Positions 7,913 through 21,920 of a stretch of 36,159 bases of DNA are shown piece after piece. Position numbers and translations under genes: made by a program. This DNA comes from Thermomonas sp. (GTDB lineage: Bacteria; Pseudomonadota; Gammaproteobacteria; Xanthomonadales; Xanthomonadaceae), in assembly GCF_020850895.1 (NCBI RefSeq), contig NZ_JADZDS010000069.1:1-36159 (forward strand), in the 5' to 3' direction. Position 1 is the stretch's first letter. Each line of letters opens with the position of its first letter. The notes below the pieces were generated by a model that saw nothing but the letters and a program-made list of their open reading frames with translations, was not told the DNA's origin and made no database searches.

Positions 7913-8818
7913 ATGTCCCCGCCCGATCTCGTGCCCGTTCCCGTTCGATCACAGCCGACCCGCGCCATCTGGCTGATGCTGGCGGCCGTGGGGATGTTCG
8001 CGCTGATGGATACCGGGCTGAAGCTGCTGTCCGCGCATTACCCGCCGTTCCAGGTGGCGGCGCTGCGCGGCCTGTCCTCGTTGCCCTTGGTGCTGGCCTG
8101 GGCCTTGTGGACCGTCGGTTGGCGGCCGCTGCTGCGCGTGCGCTGGAGCCTGCACCTGCTGCGCGGGGCGCTGGGCATCGCGATGATGGCCAGCTTTGTC
8201 TACGCGCTGAAACGCCTGCCGCTGTCCACCGCGTATTCGATCTTCTTCGTGGCACCGCTGCTGATCACCGCGCTGTCGGTGCCGTTCCTTGGCGAGCAGG
8301 TTGGCCCTCGGCGCTGGAGCGCGATTGGTGTTGGCCTGATCGGTGTGCTGATCGTGCTGCGGCCGAGTGGCGCCGGGATGGTGTCCATGCCCGGCCTTGC
8401 GGTCTTGCTGGCAGCGGCGGCGTATGCGGTATCGGCGATCACGGTGCGTGTGCTCGTCCGCACCGATACCAATCAGGCGATGGTGGTGTGGTTGTTGTTC
8501 CTGATGGCGCTGGGCGCCGGCGCACTGGCGGTGCCGGATTGGGTGCCGCTGCGGGCGGATGACCTGTGGATCGTGGCCGCGGTCGGCGTGGTCGGGACGC
8601 TCGGCCAATATGCCATCACCGAAGCATTCCGCCTGGGCGAAGCCTCATTGATCGCGCCCTTGGAGTATTCCGCCTTGGTCTGGGGCGTCGCACTCGACCT
8701 GGCCTTGTGGGGCGTGTTGCCCGATGCGGTGACGTGGCTGGGCGCGGGCGTCATCATCGCCAGCGGCTTGTACCTGTTGCACCGTGAGCGGATCCATCTG
8801 GCGGCCGAACATCCCTGA
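7913..8818 (+). CDS. EamA/DMT family transporter
   Basis: A 301-residue inner-membrane protein with about ten hydrophobic segments, arranged as two EamA repeats (roughly residues 17-150 and 160-293). This is the layout of drug/metabolite transporter superfamily exporters. Family-typical features are LMDTGLKLL in TM1, the AYSIFFVAPLLITALS segment and the EAFRLGEASLIAPLEY segment near the end. The substrate cannot be told from sequence. The ATG at 7913 starts MSPPDLVP; an upstream in-frame ATG at 7874 is possible. It is divergent from the endonuclease gene. Confidence 0.85.
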   Translation: MSPPDLVPVPVRSQPTRAIWLMLAAVGMFALMDTGLKLLSAHYPPFQVAALRGLSSLPLVLAWALWTVGWRPLLRVRWSLHLLRGALGIAMMASFVYALKRLPLSTAYSIFFVAPLLITALSVPFLGEQVGPRRWSAIGVGLIGVLIVLRPSGAGMVSMPGLAVLLAAAAYAVSAITVRVLVRTDTNQAMVVWLLFLMALGAGALAVPDWVPLRADDLWIVAAVGVVGTLGQYAITEAFRLGEASLIAPLEYSALVWGVALDLALWGVLPDAVTWLGAGVIIASGLYLLHRERIHLAAEHP

Positions 8819-8891
8819 TTTTTACCGGGGATAGAACGGGGGGCTTCGTTGGATTGAAGCGGGGTAGTGTTCGAAAAATCGCGCAAAATAT

Positions 8892-8909
8892 TTTAATACC
8901 CGGATTAAA
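8892..8909. promoter_or_regulatory. AT-rich dyad upstream of aceF, possible operator
   Basis: TTTAAT and ATTAAA are arranged as an inverted repeat around a 6-bp centre within an unusually AT-rich patch (about 8865-8925), in an otherwise GC-rich sequence and 83 bp before the aceF start. This is where the promoter of the pyruvate dehydrogenase genes is expected, so an operator or promoter element is plausible. No regulator is identified. Confidence 0.35.
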
Positions 8910-8991
8910 TAGTGAAATTGCTTCGCCGCGATTTGTGGCGCGCGCCGGGATGTGCTCTAGTGACGGTTTCCACCCTCGCGGAGTTGCGGCC

Positions 8992-10377
8992 ATGGCCGAG
9001 CTGAAGGAAGCGCGCGTCCCCGATATCGGCGGTCATGGTGATGTGCCGGTGATCGAATTGCTGGTCAAACCCGGCGATGTCGTCAGCAAGGATCAGGGCC
9101 TGGTGACCCTCGAATCCGACAAGGCGACGATGGAAGTGCCGTCGCCGTTCGCCGGTGTGATCAAGGAACTCAAGGTCAAACTCGGCGATGCCGTCTCAGA
9201 AGGCGGGCTGGTGGCGATCATCGAGGCAAGCGACGGCGCCTCGGTGCCCGCAGCCGCGGAAACTGCGCCCGCACCCGCAACCGCGCCATCGGTTCCCGCC
9301 GCGCCCGCGCCTGCAGCAGCGGCACCTGCGCCTGTGGCGCCTGCGATGATCGAAAGCGGCGCACCCGTGCCGGCGCGTGCGCCGGTGGCCGAACCGGGCC
9401 AGCCCGGCATCCCGCCGATGCGTTTCGAGGCCGATGCGGTGCTGCCGGCCAAGGTGCCGTATGCCAGCCCTGCGGTGCGCTTGTTCGCACGTGAGCTGGG
9501 TGTGGATTTGTTGCAGGTGACCGGCAGCGAGCGCGGCGGCCGCATCAGCAAGCTCGATGTGCAGAATTTCGTCAAAACGGCGCTTGCCGGCGGGGTCTCG
9601 GCGCCGGCGGCAACCGGTGCTGGCAATGGGCTGAACCTGCTGCCCTGGCCGAAGGTGGATTTTGCCAAGTTCGGCGCGGTGGACAGCAAGCCGCTGTCGC
9701 GGATCCAGAAGATTTCCGGCGCGAACCTCGCGCGCAACTGGGCGATGATCCCGCACGTCACCCAGTTCGACGAAGCCGATATCACCGCGCTGGAAGAGCT
9801 GCGCGTGGCCTTCAATGCCGAAAACGCCAAGGCGATCGCCGCCGGCAAGACCGGCAAGCTGACCATGCTCGCCTTCCTGATCAAGGTCTGCGTGGTTGCG
9901 CTGCAGAAATTCCCGACCTTCAACGCCTCGCTGGATGGCGACAATCTGGTGTTGAAGCAGTACTTCCACATTGGTTTTGCCGCCGACACGCCGAACGGCC
10001 TGGTGGTGCCGGTGTTGCGCGATGCCGACCGCAAGGGCGTGGCGCAGATCGCCATTGAAATGAGCGAGCTGGCCGCGCTGGCGCGTGATGGCAAGCTGAA
10101 GCCCGAGCAGATGCAGGGCGGCTGCTTCACCATCTCCTCGCTGGGCGGGATCGGTGGCACCAAGTTCACCCCGATCATCAATGCGCCGGAAGTGGCGATC
10201 CTTGGCGTGTCCAAGTCCGAGATCAAGCCGGTATGGGATGGCAAGGCGTTCCAGCCCAGGCTCATGCTGCCGCTGTCGCTGTCGTATGACCATCGCGTGA
10301 TTGATGGCGCTGCGGCGGCGCGCTTCACCACCTATCTGGGACAACTGCTGGCCGACCTGCGTCGGGCCATGCTGTAA
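8992..10377 (+). CDS. aceF: Pyruvate dehydrogenase E2, dihydrolipoyllysine-residue acetyltransferase
   Basis: The 461-residue E2 core of the pyruvate dehydrogenase complex, which transfers acetyl groups from lipoyl-lysine to CoA. It has one lipoyl domain (about 5-78; lipoylated Lys44 in ESDKATMEVP), a long Ala/Pro linker (about 82-145), a peripheral subunit-binding domain (about 158-193; ASPAVRLFARELG) and the catalytic domain (about 225-461) with the HRVID motif at 434-438. There is only one lipoyl domain, unlike the three in E. coli, but the partner E3 carries another. The ATG at 8992 begins MAELKEARVPDIGG, which matches the lipoyl domain start; the frame is open upstream to 8854 but not protein-like. 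It is followed after 11 bp by lpdA. The E1 gene (aceE) is not in the window. Confidence 0.95.
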   Translation: MAELKEARVPDIGGHGDVPVIELLVKPGDVVSKDQGLVTLESDKATMEVPSPFAGVIKELKVKLGDAVSEGGLVAIIEASDGASVPAAAETAPAPATAPSVPAAPAPAAAAPAPVAPAMIESGAPVPARAPVAEPGQPGIPPMRFEADAVLPAKVPYASPAVRLFARELGVDLLQVTGSERGGRISKLDVQNFVKTALAGGVSAPAATGAGNGLNLLPWPKVDFAKFGAVDSKPLSRIQKISGANLARNWAMIPHVTQFDEADITALEELRVAFNAENAKAIAAGKTGKLTMLAFLIKVCVVALQKFPTFNASLDGDNLVLKQYFHIGFAADTPNGLVVPVLRDADRKGVAQIAIEMSELAALARDGKLKPEQMQGGCFTISSLGGIGGTKFTPIINAPEVAILGVSKSEIKPVWDGKAFQPRLMLPLSLSYDHRVIDGAAAARFTTYLGQLLADLRRAML

Positions 10378-10388
10378 GGAGAAGGCGC

Positions 10389-12197
<1,809 letters not shown>

Positions 12198-12206
12198 CCA
12201 CGAAAA

Positions 12207-12233
12207 AGCCCCGGCGTGATGAGGGCCGGGGCT
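12207..12233 (-). terminator. Hairpin terminator oriented to the minus strand
   Basis: AGCCCCGGC and GCCGGGGCT form a perfect 9-bp stem around a 9-nt loop. An A-run lies on the left side, so the T-run that makes an intrinsic terminator follows the stem only when read on the minus strand. Read on the plus strand, after lpdA, the stem is followed by GGGAAG. It may still contribute to ending lpdA transcripts, but its orientation would best stop antisense transcription coming from the atp side. Confidence 0.55.
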
Positions 12234-12473
12234 GGGAAGCCGCCGCGGAGTGACGAGGAAGGCGGGCAACCAGCAGGTCTGACCGCGTGGGCGGGAAAAG
12301 GTTCCGTACGAGTCATTTGGGCATGTTTCCAAGGATGCCGGGCGCATTTGGCCGACAAACTCCAGCGAACTGGTGCTCTTCTTGCGTCAATTGCTGCGTT
12401 TTCAGGAAAATTTCGGCGATCCACTGCGCGCATGTGGCGTGTTTCGCGATCCTGCAAGGGCGTCGCTCGGCGG

Positions 12474-12503
12474 TTGCCGTTGCGCGCATTCACCTGTTAC
12501 AAT
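12474..12503 (+). promoter_or_regulatory. Candidate sigma-70 promoter of the atp operon
   Basis: TTGCCG (12474-12479) and TACAAT (12498-12503) are separated by 18 bp. The -10 element matches TATAAT at five of six positions and the -35 element matches TTGACA at four of six. It lies 80 bp before the first gene of the ATP synthase operon, in the only sizeable gap upstream of it, in the right orientation. Confidence 0.5.
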
Positions 12504-12566
12504 TCTCGGGCTAGGTGACCGGTTTTTCAGGCGGCCTGCGCCAGGCCCTCCCTGGGCGGCGGCTAA

Positions 12567-14190
<1,624 letters not shown>

Positions 14191-14227
14191 TCCGCCGCCA
14201 GGCGTCACGATTCGGTTTAGGCAATTC

Positions 14228-14248
14228 CCGGCGGCATGGTGCCGCCGG
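14228..14248 (+). promoter_or_regulatory. Perfect hairpin just before the atpF ribosome-binding site
   Basis: CCGGCGGCA and TGCCGCCGG make a 9-bp perfect stem with a 3-nt loop, four bases before the AGGAG of atpF. There is no T-run, so it is not a terminator. It could set mRNA stability or translation between the highly expressed atpE and atpF; that is inference. Confidence 0.45.
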
Positions 14249-14263
14249 AAGCAGGAGCAACCC

Positions 14264-14734
14264 ATGCTACCCAACCTCACCCTCGTCATTCAGGGTCTCG
14301 CGTTCTTCGCGGTCACCTTGCTGGTGATGAAGTTCATCTGGCCGCCGATCATCGCGGCGATGGAAGAACGCCAGCAGAAGATCGCCGAAGGCCTGGCTGC
14401 GGCAGACAACGCGCGCAAGGATCTGGCGCAGGCACAGGACAAGGCCGGTGAAGAGCTCAAGGCCGCCCGCGTCAAGGCCAACGAGATCATCGAACAGGCC
14501 AACGCGCGCGCCGGCCAGTTGATCGAAGCCGCCAAGCTCGAAGCCATCGCCGAAGGCAACCGCCAGAAGGCGCAGGCCGAGGCCGAGATCGAAGCGACCG
14601 CGAACCGTGCCCGCGAAGACCTGCGCAAGCAGGTGTCGGCGCTGGCCGTGTCCGGCGCCGAGAAGCTGCTTCGTCGCGAGATCAACGCTGCCGACCATCG
14701 TGCGCTGATCGACGAGCTGGCCACCCAGCTCTGA
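14264..14734 (+). CDS. atpF: ATP synthase Fo subunit b
   Basis: The 156-residue peripheral-stalk subunit. One N-terminal membrane helix (about 5-28, [22 protein letters not shown]) is followed by a long charged coiled coil (about 30-156) rich in Ala, Glu, Lys and Arg. This is the standard form and length of bacterial subunit b (156 in E. coli). The ATG at 14264 has AGGAG 6 bp upstream; the open frame before it belongs to the atpE region. It lies 10 bp before atpH. Confidence 0.95.
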   Translation: MLPNLTLVIQGLAFFAVTLLVMKFIWPPIIAAMEERQQKIAEGLAAADNARKDLAQAQDKAGEELKAARVKANEIIEQANARAGQLIEAAKLEAIAEGNRQKAQAEAEIEATANRAREDLRKQVSALAVSGAEKLLRREINAADHRALIDELATQL

Positions 14735-14744
14735 GGACCCGCCC

Positions 14745-15269
14745 ATGACCCAGGCCACCCTCGCCCGTCCCTACGCCCGCGCCGCCTTCGCGGTGGCGAG
14801 CGAACAGTCCGCGCTGTCGGCATGGTCCGATGCGCTGGCGTTCGCCGCACGCATCGCGGCCGACCCGCAAGTCGCCGCGCTGCTGGGAGACCCGAGGCTG
14901 ACCGCGGAGGCCGCCGTGACCCTGTTGTCGCCCGACGCGGCGGCGCAGGACTTCGACGGCTTCCTGCGGTTGTTGTTCGACAACCACCGCCTGCCGCTGC
15001 TGCCGGAGATCACCGGTCTGTACGATGCCCTCCGCTTCGAGGCGGAACATATCGTCAAGGCCACGATCACCGCGGCCGAAGCCTTGCCTGCATCCGAAAT
15101 CGAGACCCTCAAGGCGGCTCTGCGCCGTCGTTTCGGTCGCGAGGTCGAGGTCGACACCGCCGTTGATCCTGGCTTGATCGGCGGCGTGCTGATCGACGCG
15201 GGTGATGTCGTGATCGACGGTTCACTGCGCGGCAAGCTGGAACGGCTGCAAGCGGCATTGGCGAATTGA
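14745..15269 (+). CDS. atpH: ATP synthase F1 subunit delta
   Basis: The 174-residue delta subunit (OSCP equivalent), which binds the top of F1 and ties it to the b stalk. It opens with the family motif LARPYARAAFAVA and ends with the conserved DPGLIGGVLIDAGDVVIDGSLRGKLERL. Length is normal (about 177). It is followed by an 83-bp gap before atpA that is filled by two palindromes, unusually long for this operon. Confidence 0.95.
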   Translation: MTQATLARPYARAAFAVASEQSALSAWSDALAFAARIAADPQVAALLGDPRLTAEAAVTLLSPDAAAQDFDGFLRLLFDNHRLPLLPEITGLYDALRFEAEHIVKATITAAEALPASEIETLKAALRRRFGREVEVDTAVDPGLIGGVLIDAGDVVIDGSLRGKLERLQAALAN

Positions 15270-15277
15270 GTTTGTTT

Positions 15278-15337
15278 GGCGGGCCCCGGCCCGCCGCGTC
15301 TGCATCGAATTGAAATGACGGCGGGTCGAGACCCGCC
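15278..15337. repeat. Two palindromes between atpH and atpA
   Basis: Two separate perfect inverted repeats lie in the atpH-atpA gap: GGCGGGCC/GGCCCGCC (15278-15295) and GGCGGGTC/GACCCGCC (15320-15337). The second, with its CCTACAG flank, resembles the GGCGGGTCTCGACCCGCC-type extragenic palindromes common in xanthomonads and pseudomonads (general knowledge). The arms of the two are near-identical and can pair with each other as well. Neither is followed by a T-run, so read-through into atpA is expected. Confidence 0.65.
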
Positions 15338-15352
15338 CTACAGGAAACCAAG

Positions 15353-16903
<1,551 letters not shown>

Positions 16904-16910
16904 CAGCTTT

Positions 16911-16985
16911 CGTCACTCCCGCGGAAGCGGGAGTCCATGGACGTTGGCTTCAGGCCACTGGATTCCCGCTTTCGCGGGAATGACG
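16911..16985. repeat. Double-hairpin REP-type element between atpA and atpG
   Basis: Two perfect 8-bp stem-loops, ACTCCCGC-GGAA-GCGGGAGT (16915-16934) and ATTCCCGC-TTTC-GCGGGAAT (16962-16981), are placed head to head. Their outer arms CGTCA and TGACG are also complementary, so the 75 bp is one nested palindrome. The second hairpin fits the pattern ATTCCC-N8-GGGAAT, the same shape as the dRS3 repeat of Neisseria and similar repeats in many proteobacteria (family knowledge). It looks like an inserted non-autonomous repeat that the operon tolerates. Confidence 0.75.
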
Positions 16986-17001
16986 AGCAAAGAGGAAAGA
17001 C

Positions 17002-17865
17002 ATGGCAGGCGGACGCGAAATCAAAACCAAGATCAAGAGCGTGCAGAACACCCGCAAGGTGACGCGCGCGCTCGAAATGGTCTCGGCTTCCAAGATCCGC
17101 AAGGCGCAGGACCGCATGCGGCAGTCGCGGCCGTACGCGCACGCGATGAAGCAGTTGATCGGACACATGGCGCAAGCCAATTCCGAGTACCGCCATCCGT
17201 ACCTGGTCGAGCGGGAGACCGTCAAGCGCGTCGGCTACATCGTGATCTCGTCGGACCGCGGCCTCGCCGGTGGGCTCAACAACAACATGTTCCGCAAGCT
17301 GCTGGTCGAGTTCCGCGCGCTGCAGGAGCAGGGCGTCGAAGTCTCGGTGGTCACCATCGGCCAGAAGGCCTCGGCTTTCTTCCGCCAGCTCAAGGTGGCG
17401 ATGCTGGCCTCGATCACCCATATCGGCGACACCCCGAAGGTCGAGCAGCTGGTTGGCGGCATCAAGGTCATGCTGGATGCCTACACCGCGGGTGACCTGG
17501 ATCGGGTGTTCATCGCCTACAACGACTTCGTCAACACGATGACCCAGAAGGCGACCTTTGACCAGCTGTTGCCGCTGCCCGCGGCTGAGCAGCAGGCGGG
17601 GCGCCACGACTGGGACTACCTGTACGAGCCGGATGCCGAGACCGTGCTCGACCATGTGCTGACGCGCTACATCGAGTCGCTGGTGTACCAGGCGGTGATG
17701 GAAAACGTCGCCTCCGAACACGCCGCACGCATGGTCGCCATGAAGGCCGCATCGGATAACGCAACCAAACTGATCGACACCCTGAACCTGGTCTACAACA
17801 AGGCCCGCCAGGCGGCGATCACGCACGAAATTTCGGAAATCGTCGGCGGTGCTGCGGCGGTTTGA
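17002..17865 (+). CDS. atpG: ATP synthase F1 subunit gamma
   Basis: The 287-residue gamma subunit, the central rotor shaft. It begins [36 protein letters not shown] and ends with the helix [27 protein letters not shown], both conserved family ends that form the coiled coil inside alpha3beta3. The domain between has [23 protein letters not shown] lies just before the ATG. The next gene is not atpD, as is usual, but a lipoprotein gene 107 bp downstream. Confidence 0.97.
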   Translation: MAGGREIKTKIKSVQNTRKVTRALEMVSASKIRKAQDRMRQSRPYAHAMKQLIGHMAQANSEYRHPYLVERETVKRVGYIVISSDRGLAGGLNNNMFRKLLVEFRALQEQGVEVSVVTIGQKASAFFRQLKVAMLASITHIGDTPKVEQLVGGIKVMLDAYTAGDLDRVFIAYNDFVNTMTQKATFDQLLPLPAAEQQAGRHDWDYLYEPDAETVLDHVLTRYIESLVYQAVMENVASEHAARMVAMKAASDNATKLIDTLNLVYNKARQAAITHEISEIVGGAAAV

Positions 17866-17972
17866 TGGAAAAGGGGCGTTGCTGCGCAACGGCGCCTCGG
17901 TCGTGAGATGAGGTTGGCTACCTTGCGCGCTGTTCCATCAGGTCATTCATCGAAACCCAGGGAGGAAACACC

Positions 17973-18356
17973 ATGAACAAGTTGCTGATCGCCGTGGCGC
18001 TGTGCGCCGCACTGACCGCCTGCAAGAAAGAAGAGGCTGCCCCGGCTGCCGATGCGGCTGCCCCCGCTGCCGAAACCGCTGCGCCTGCTGCCGACGCCCC
18101 GGCCGCACCTGCTGCCGAGACTGCTGCCGCTCCTGCTGCCTCGAGCCTGCCGAAGGAGTGCGAAGACTACATCGCGCGGGCCCAGGCCTGCTTCGACAAG
18201 TCGTCGAACAATGCGGCCTCGGCTGCGCTCAAGCAGGCGTTCGAGGACACCCGCGCCCAGTGGGCAGCCAGTCCGTACAAGGACACCCTTGGCGTCGGTT
18301 GCAAGGCCGCCAATGATGCCTTCGCGCAGACCGCTGCGATGCTGAAGTGCGAGTGA
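17973..18356 (+). CDS. Small four-cysteine lipoprotein inside the atp operon
   Basis: A 127-residue predicted lipoprotein. The signal peptide ends in the lipobox LTAC, with acylated Cys17. A flexible Ala/Pro/Glu repeat linker follows (about 20-58), then a compact C-terminal domain (about 59-127) with four cysteines (63, 73, 110, 126) that could form two disulfides. The C-terminal block (KECEDYIxxxxxC...VGCKxAxDxFxQ) resembles short periplasmic DUF5339-type proteins; that assignment is tentative. It has a strong GGGAGGAAA ribosome-binding sequence and the same direction as the operon. It is bounded by gaps of 107 and 131 bp that carry hairpins, including CGTTGC/GCAACG at 17877-17891. Its function is unknown. 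The position between atpG and atpD is unusual. Confidence 0.85.
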   Translation: MNKLLIAVALCAALTACKKEEAAPAADAAAPAAETAAPAADAPAAPAAETAAAPAASSLPKECEDYIARAQACFDKSSNNAASAALKQAFEDTRAQWAASPYKDTLGVGCKAANDAFAQTAAMLKCE

Positions 18357-18367
18357 TTGCGTGACCC

Positions 18368-18430
18368 GGTTGCCCGCCGCAAGGCGGGCAACCCCGCGGA
18401 ACATTCGGGAAAGCCGCGTGGTTTTCCCGA
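18368..18430 (+). repeat. Two stem-loops between the lipoprotein gene and atpD
   Basis: The first (18368-18393) is a perfect 11-bp stem with a GCAA tetraloop, starting 11 bp after the lipoprotein stop. The second (18405-18430) has an 8-bp stem TCGGGAAA/TTTCCCGA and a 10-nt loop. Neither has a following T-run. They could act as a processing or stability barrier, or a weak attenuator, ahead of atpD. Function is inferred only from position. Confidence 0.6.
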
Positions 18431-18475
18431 GGGTTCCCTCCCGTAACAAACCGAATCCACCACGTTTTCATTTGA

Positions 18476-19903
<1,428 letters not shown>

Positions 19904-19912
19904 GGAACCGTC

Positions 19913-20338
19913 ATGGCATCCACCATCCGTTGCGACATCGTCAGCGCCGAGGCCGAGATCTTCCACGGTGAGGCCGAATTGGTCGTGGCCACCGGCGAAA
20001 TGGGTGAGTTGGGCATTGCGCCCAAGCACGCACCGCTGATCACCCGGCTGAAGCCCGGCAAGATCGTGGTGCACCAGCCGGGCGGGGAAATCGTCGATAT
20101 CGCCATCTCCGGTGGCATCCTCGAAGTTCAGCCGACCATGGTGACGGTGCTGGCGGATACCGCCGTGCGCGCCCAGGACATCGATGAGGCCGCGGTGCGC
20201 GCCGCCAAGGAAGAAGCCGAGCGTATCCTCGCCCGTCGCGGCGAGGCGATGGAAATCGCCGAAGCACAGCAGCGCTTGGCCGAAGTCACCGCGCAGTTGC
20301 AGGCGCTGGAGCGCCTGCGCAAGAACCTCAAGCACTGA
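19913..20338 (+). CDS. atpC: ATP synthase F1 subunit epsilon
   Basis: The 141-residue epsilon subunit, which links gamma to the c-ring and inhibits ATP hydrolysis. It has an N-terminal beta sandwich (about 1-85; [32 protein letters not shown]) and a C-terminal two-helix arm (about 90-141). Length matches the family (139 in E. coli). It is the last gene of the operon; a strong terminator follows at 20395. Confidence 0.95.
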   Translation: MASTIRCDIVSAEAEIFHGEAELVVATGEMGELGIAPKHAPLITRLKPGKIVVHQPGGEIVDIAISGGILEVQPTMVTVLADTAVRAQDIDEAAVRAAKEEAERILARRGEAMEIAEAQQRLAEVTAQLQALERLRKNLKH

Positions 20339-20394
20339 GGTTGGACTCGCTGTGCCTGGCATCTCGCCAGACCAGCCAAGCCTGATCCGAATCG

Positions 20395-20419
20395 AAACGC
20401 CGGCGCAAGCCGGCGTTTT
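20395..20419 (+). terminator. Intrinsic terminator of the atp operon
   Basis: AACGCCGGC, a GCAA loop and GCCGGCGTT form a strong stem followed by TTTC, 57 bp after atpC. The stem begins in an A-run, so it could work in both directions. The remaining 140 bp to the next gene show no further feature. Confidence 0.85.
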
Positions 20420-20562
20420 CGTTGGGAGCAACCGCAGCGGCCATGCAGTCGCCTGAATCGTTTCCTCGAGCAACGGTCCTTCCCCATCGTCCGCTAGACG
20501 TCATTCGTCGTTCAGGTGCCGTATCTGTCCCGATGCGATGATTCGGTTCACCCAGCCGCCGG

Positions 20563-21153
20563 ATGCACGCCATGCCTCGCCTTGCCCGCAGTCTTGCCGC
20601 TTCCCTGCTCCTCGCCACGATGCTGTCGTTGACTGCGTGCGCGACCGGTCCCTTGGTGCGCACCGACGCCGACCCGACGGCCAACTTCGCCCAGTATCGC
20701 ACTTGGGGTTTCTACCGCCCGATCGCGATGGAACAGTCCGGGTATTCCTCTTGGGTTTCCGAGCGGATCAAGGAGGACGTGCGCCGGGAAATGGAAGCAC
20801 GCGGCTACCGCTATGCACAGGAAGGTGCCAGCCTGCTGGTGAACTTCCATGCCGACGTGCAGGATCGGACCAGCGTCTGGTCGGTGCCACGCACCGATGT
20901 CCAATGGGTCTACAGCTACCGGGCAAGGACCTATGTCGCGGTGCCGTTCTGGTACGACGAGACCATGGCCAACACCTATCGCGAGGCGGTCCTGACCGTG
21001 GATCTGGTCGATGCCGCACAAAACCGGATGGTCTGGACCGGTTCGGCCAGCGCACCGGAAGCACGCCAACGTACCCCGGAGCAGAAACTGGCGAGTATCG
21101 ATGCTGCGGTAGGCGGGATTTTTGCGAGGTATCCGCACCGCGCTGCGCAATAG
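20563..21153 (+). CDS. DUF4136 family lipoprotein
   Basis: A 196-residue predicted outer-membrane or periplasmic lipoprotein. The signal peptide ends in the lipobox LTAC (Cys26 from this start; Cys23 from the ATG at 20572). The mature part fits DUF4136: a beginning like VRTDADPTANFAQYRTWGFY, then ERIKEDVRREMEARGYRY, a central segment with LLVNFHADVQ, and TYREAVLTVDLVDAAQNRMVWTGSASA. Family members are small, mostly uncharacterised lipoproteins. The next gene starts 10 bp downstream, so the two may be co-transcribed. Confidence 0.82.
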   Translation: MHAMPRLARSLAASLLLATMLSLTACATGPLVRTDADPTANFAQYRTWGFYRPIAMEQSGYSSWVSERIKEDVRREMEARGYRYAQEGASLLVNFHADVQDRTSVWSVPRTDVQWVYSYRARTYVAVPFWYDETMANTYREAVLTVDLVDAAQNRMVWTGSASAPEARQRTPEQKLASIDAAVGGIFARYPHRAAQ

Positions 21154-21163
21154 TCAACCGGCC

Positions 21164-21862
21164 ATGGGAAGAAGCTTTGCGGGCGGGCCGGGGCGCGAAT
21201 GGCGTTGGCACGCCCTCGCCAAGCGGCATCCGTCGGCATTCCTGCTGGCCGCGCAACTGTTGAGCCTGTTGGTGTTTCCATTGATGGGGGATGGCAGCGG
21301 CGGGCGCCTGCTGCTGGGAGCCGTTGCGCTGGTGGTGGTGCCGCTGGCGCTGTGGGTGGTGATGCGCAGTCCGCTGATGAACTGGATTGGCTGGCTGTTG
21401 GCGATCCCGGCCATGACCTTGACCGTCCTGGGGGTTTGGGCCGGCTACGAATCATTGCTGCCCTTTGCTGCCGTCATGGAATCGGCGTTGTATCTCTATG
21501 CTGCAGGCGGCCTGATCGTCTACATGCTGCGTGACCAGAAGGTGACGACCGATGAATTGTTCGCTGCCGGCGCCACCTTCACTCTGCTGGCGTGGGGCTT
21601 CGCCTATGCGTACCTTGCATGCCAAGCGTGGCATCCGGGCAGCTTCACCGGGATCGAGCCCGGGCGGCAACGGTACTGGCTGGAACTGCTGTTCTACAGT
21701 TTCAGCAACCTGTCGGCGACGGGGCTTGGCGATACCCTGCCGTTGAACGCGCCGGCCAAGGTGCTGACCATGCTGGAGCAGTTCGCCGGCGTGGGATATC
21801 TCGCGACCGTGGTCTCGCGACTGATCGGATTGACGGTGATCGCCGGCAACCGTCGGGGGTGA
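21164..21862 (+). CDS. Ion channel family membrane protein
   Basis: A 232-residue membrane protein with about six hydrophobic segments. The last two flank a pore-loop sequence, FYSFSNLSATGLGDTLPLNAPAK, whose TGLGD matches the TxGxGD selectivity-filter pattern of Ion_trans_2 potassium-channel-like proteins. The N-terminus is basic and cytoplasmic. No RCK or cyclic-nucleotide domain is attached, so gating would be intrinsic or by a partner. Ion selectivity cannot be fixed from a filter reading TGLGD instead of TVGYGD. The ATG at 21164 is chosen because the earlier in-frame start lies inside the preceding gene. Confidence 0.75.
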   Translation: MGRSFAGGPGREWRWHALAKRHPSAFLLAAQLLSLLVFPLMGDGSGGRLLLGAVALVVVPLALWVVMRSPLMNWIGWLLAIPAMTLTVLGVWAGYESLLPFAAVMESALYLYAAGGLIVYMLRDQKVTTDELFAAGATFTLLAWGFAYAYLACQAWHPGSFTGIEPGRQRYWLELLFYSFSNLSATGLGDTLPLNAPAKVLTMLEQFAGVGYLATVVSRLIGLTVIAGNRRG

Positions 21863-21920
21863 TGCGGCATTGGAATTTCGCCTGGGATGCCGGCGGTTCT
21901 GGGTGCAGTGAATGCCAGGC

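Noticed and set aside
5887-8562. Very long open frame antisense to the endonuclease gene
   Set aside because: Low-complexity Ala/Gly/Val composition arises from the codons of the real secreted nuclease on the other strand.
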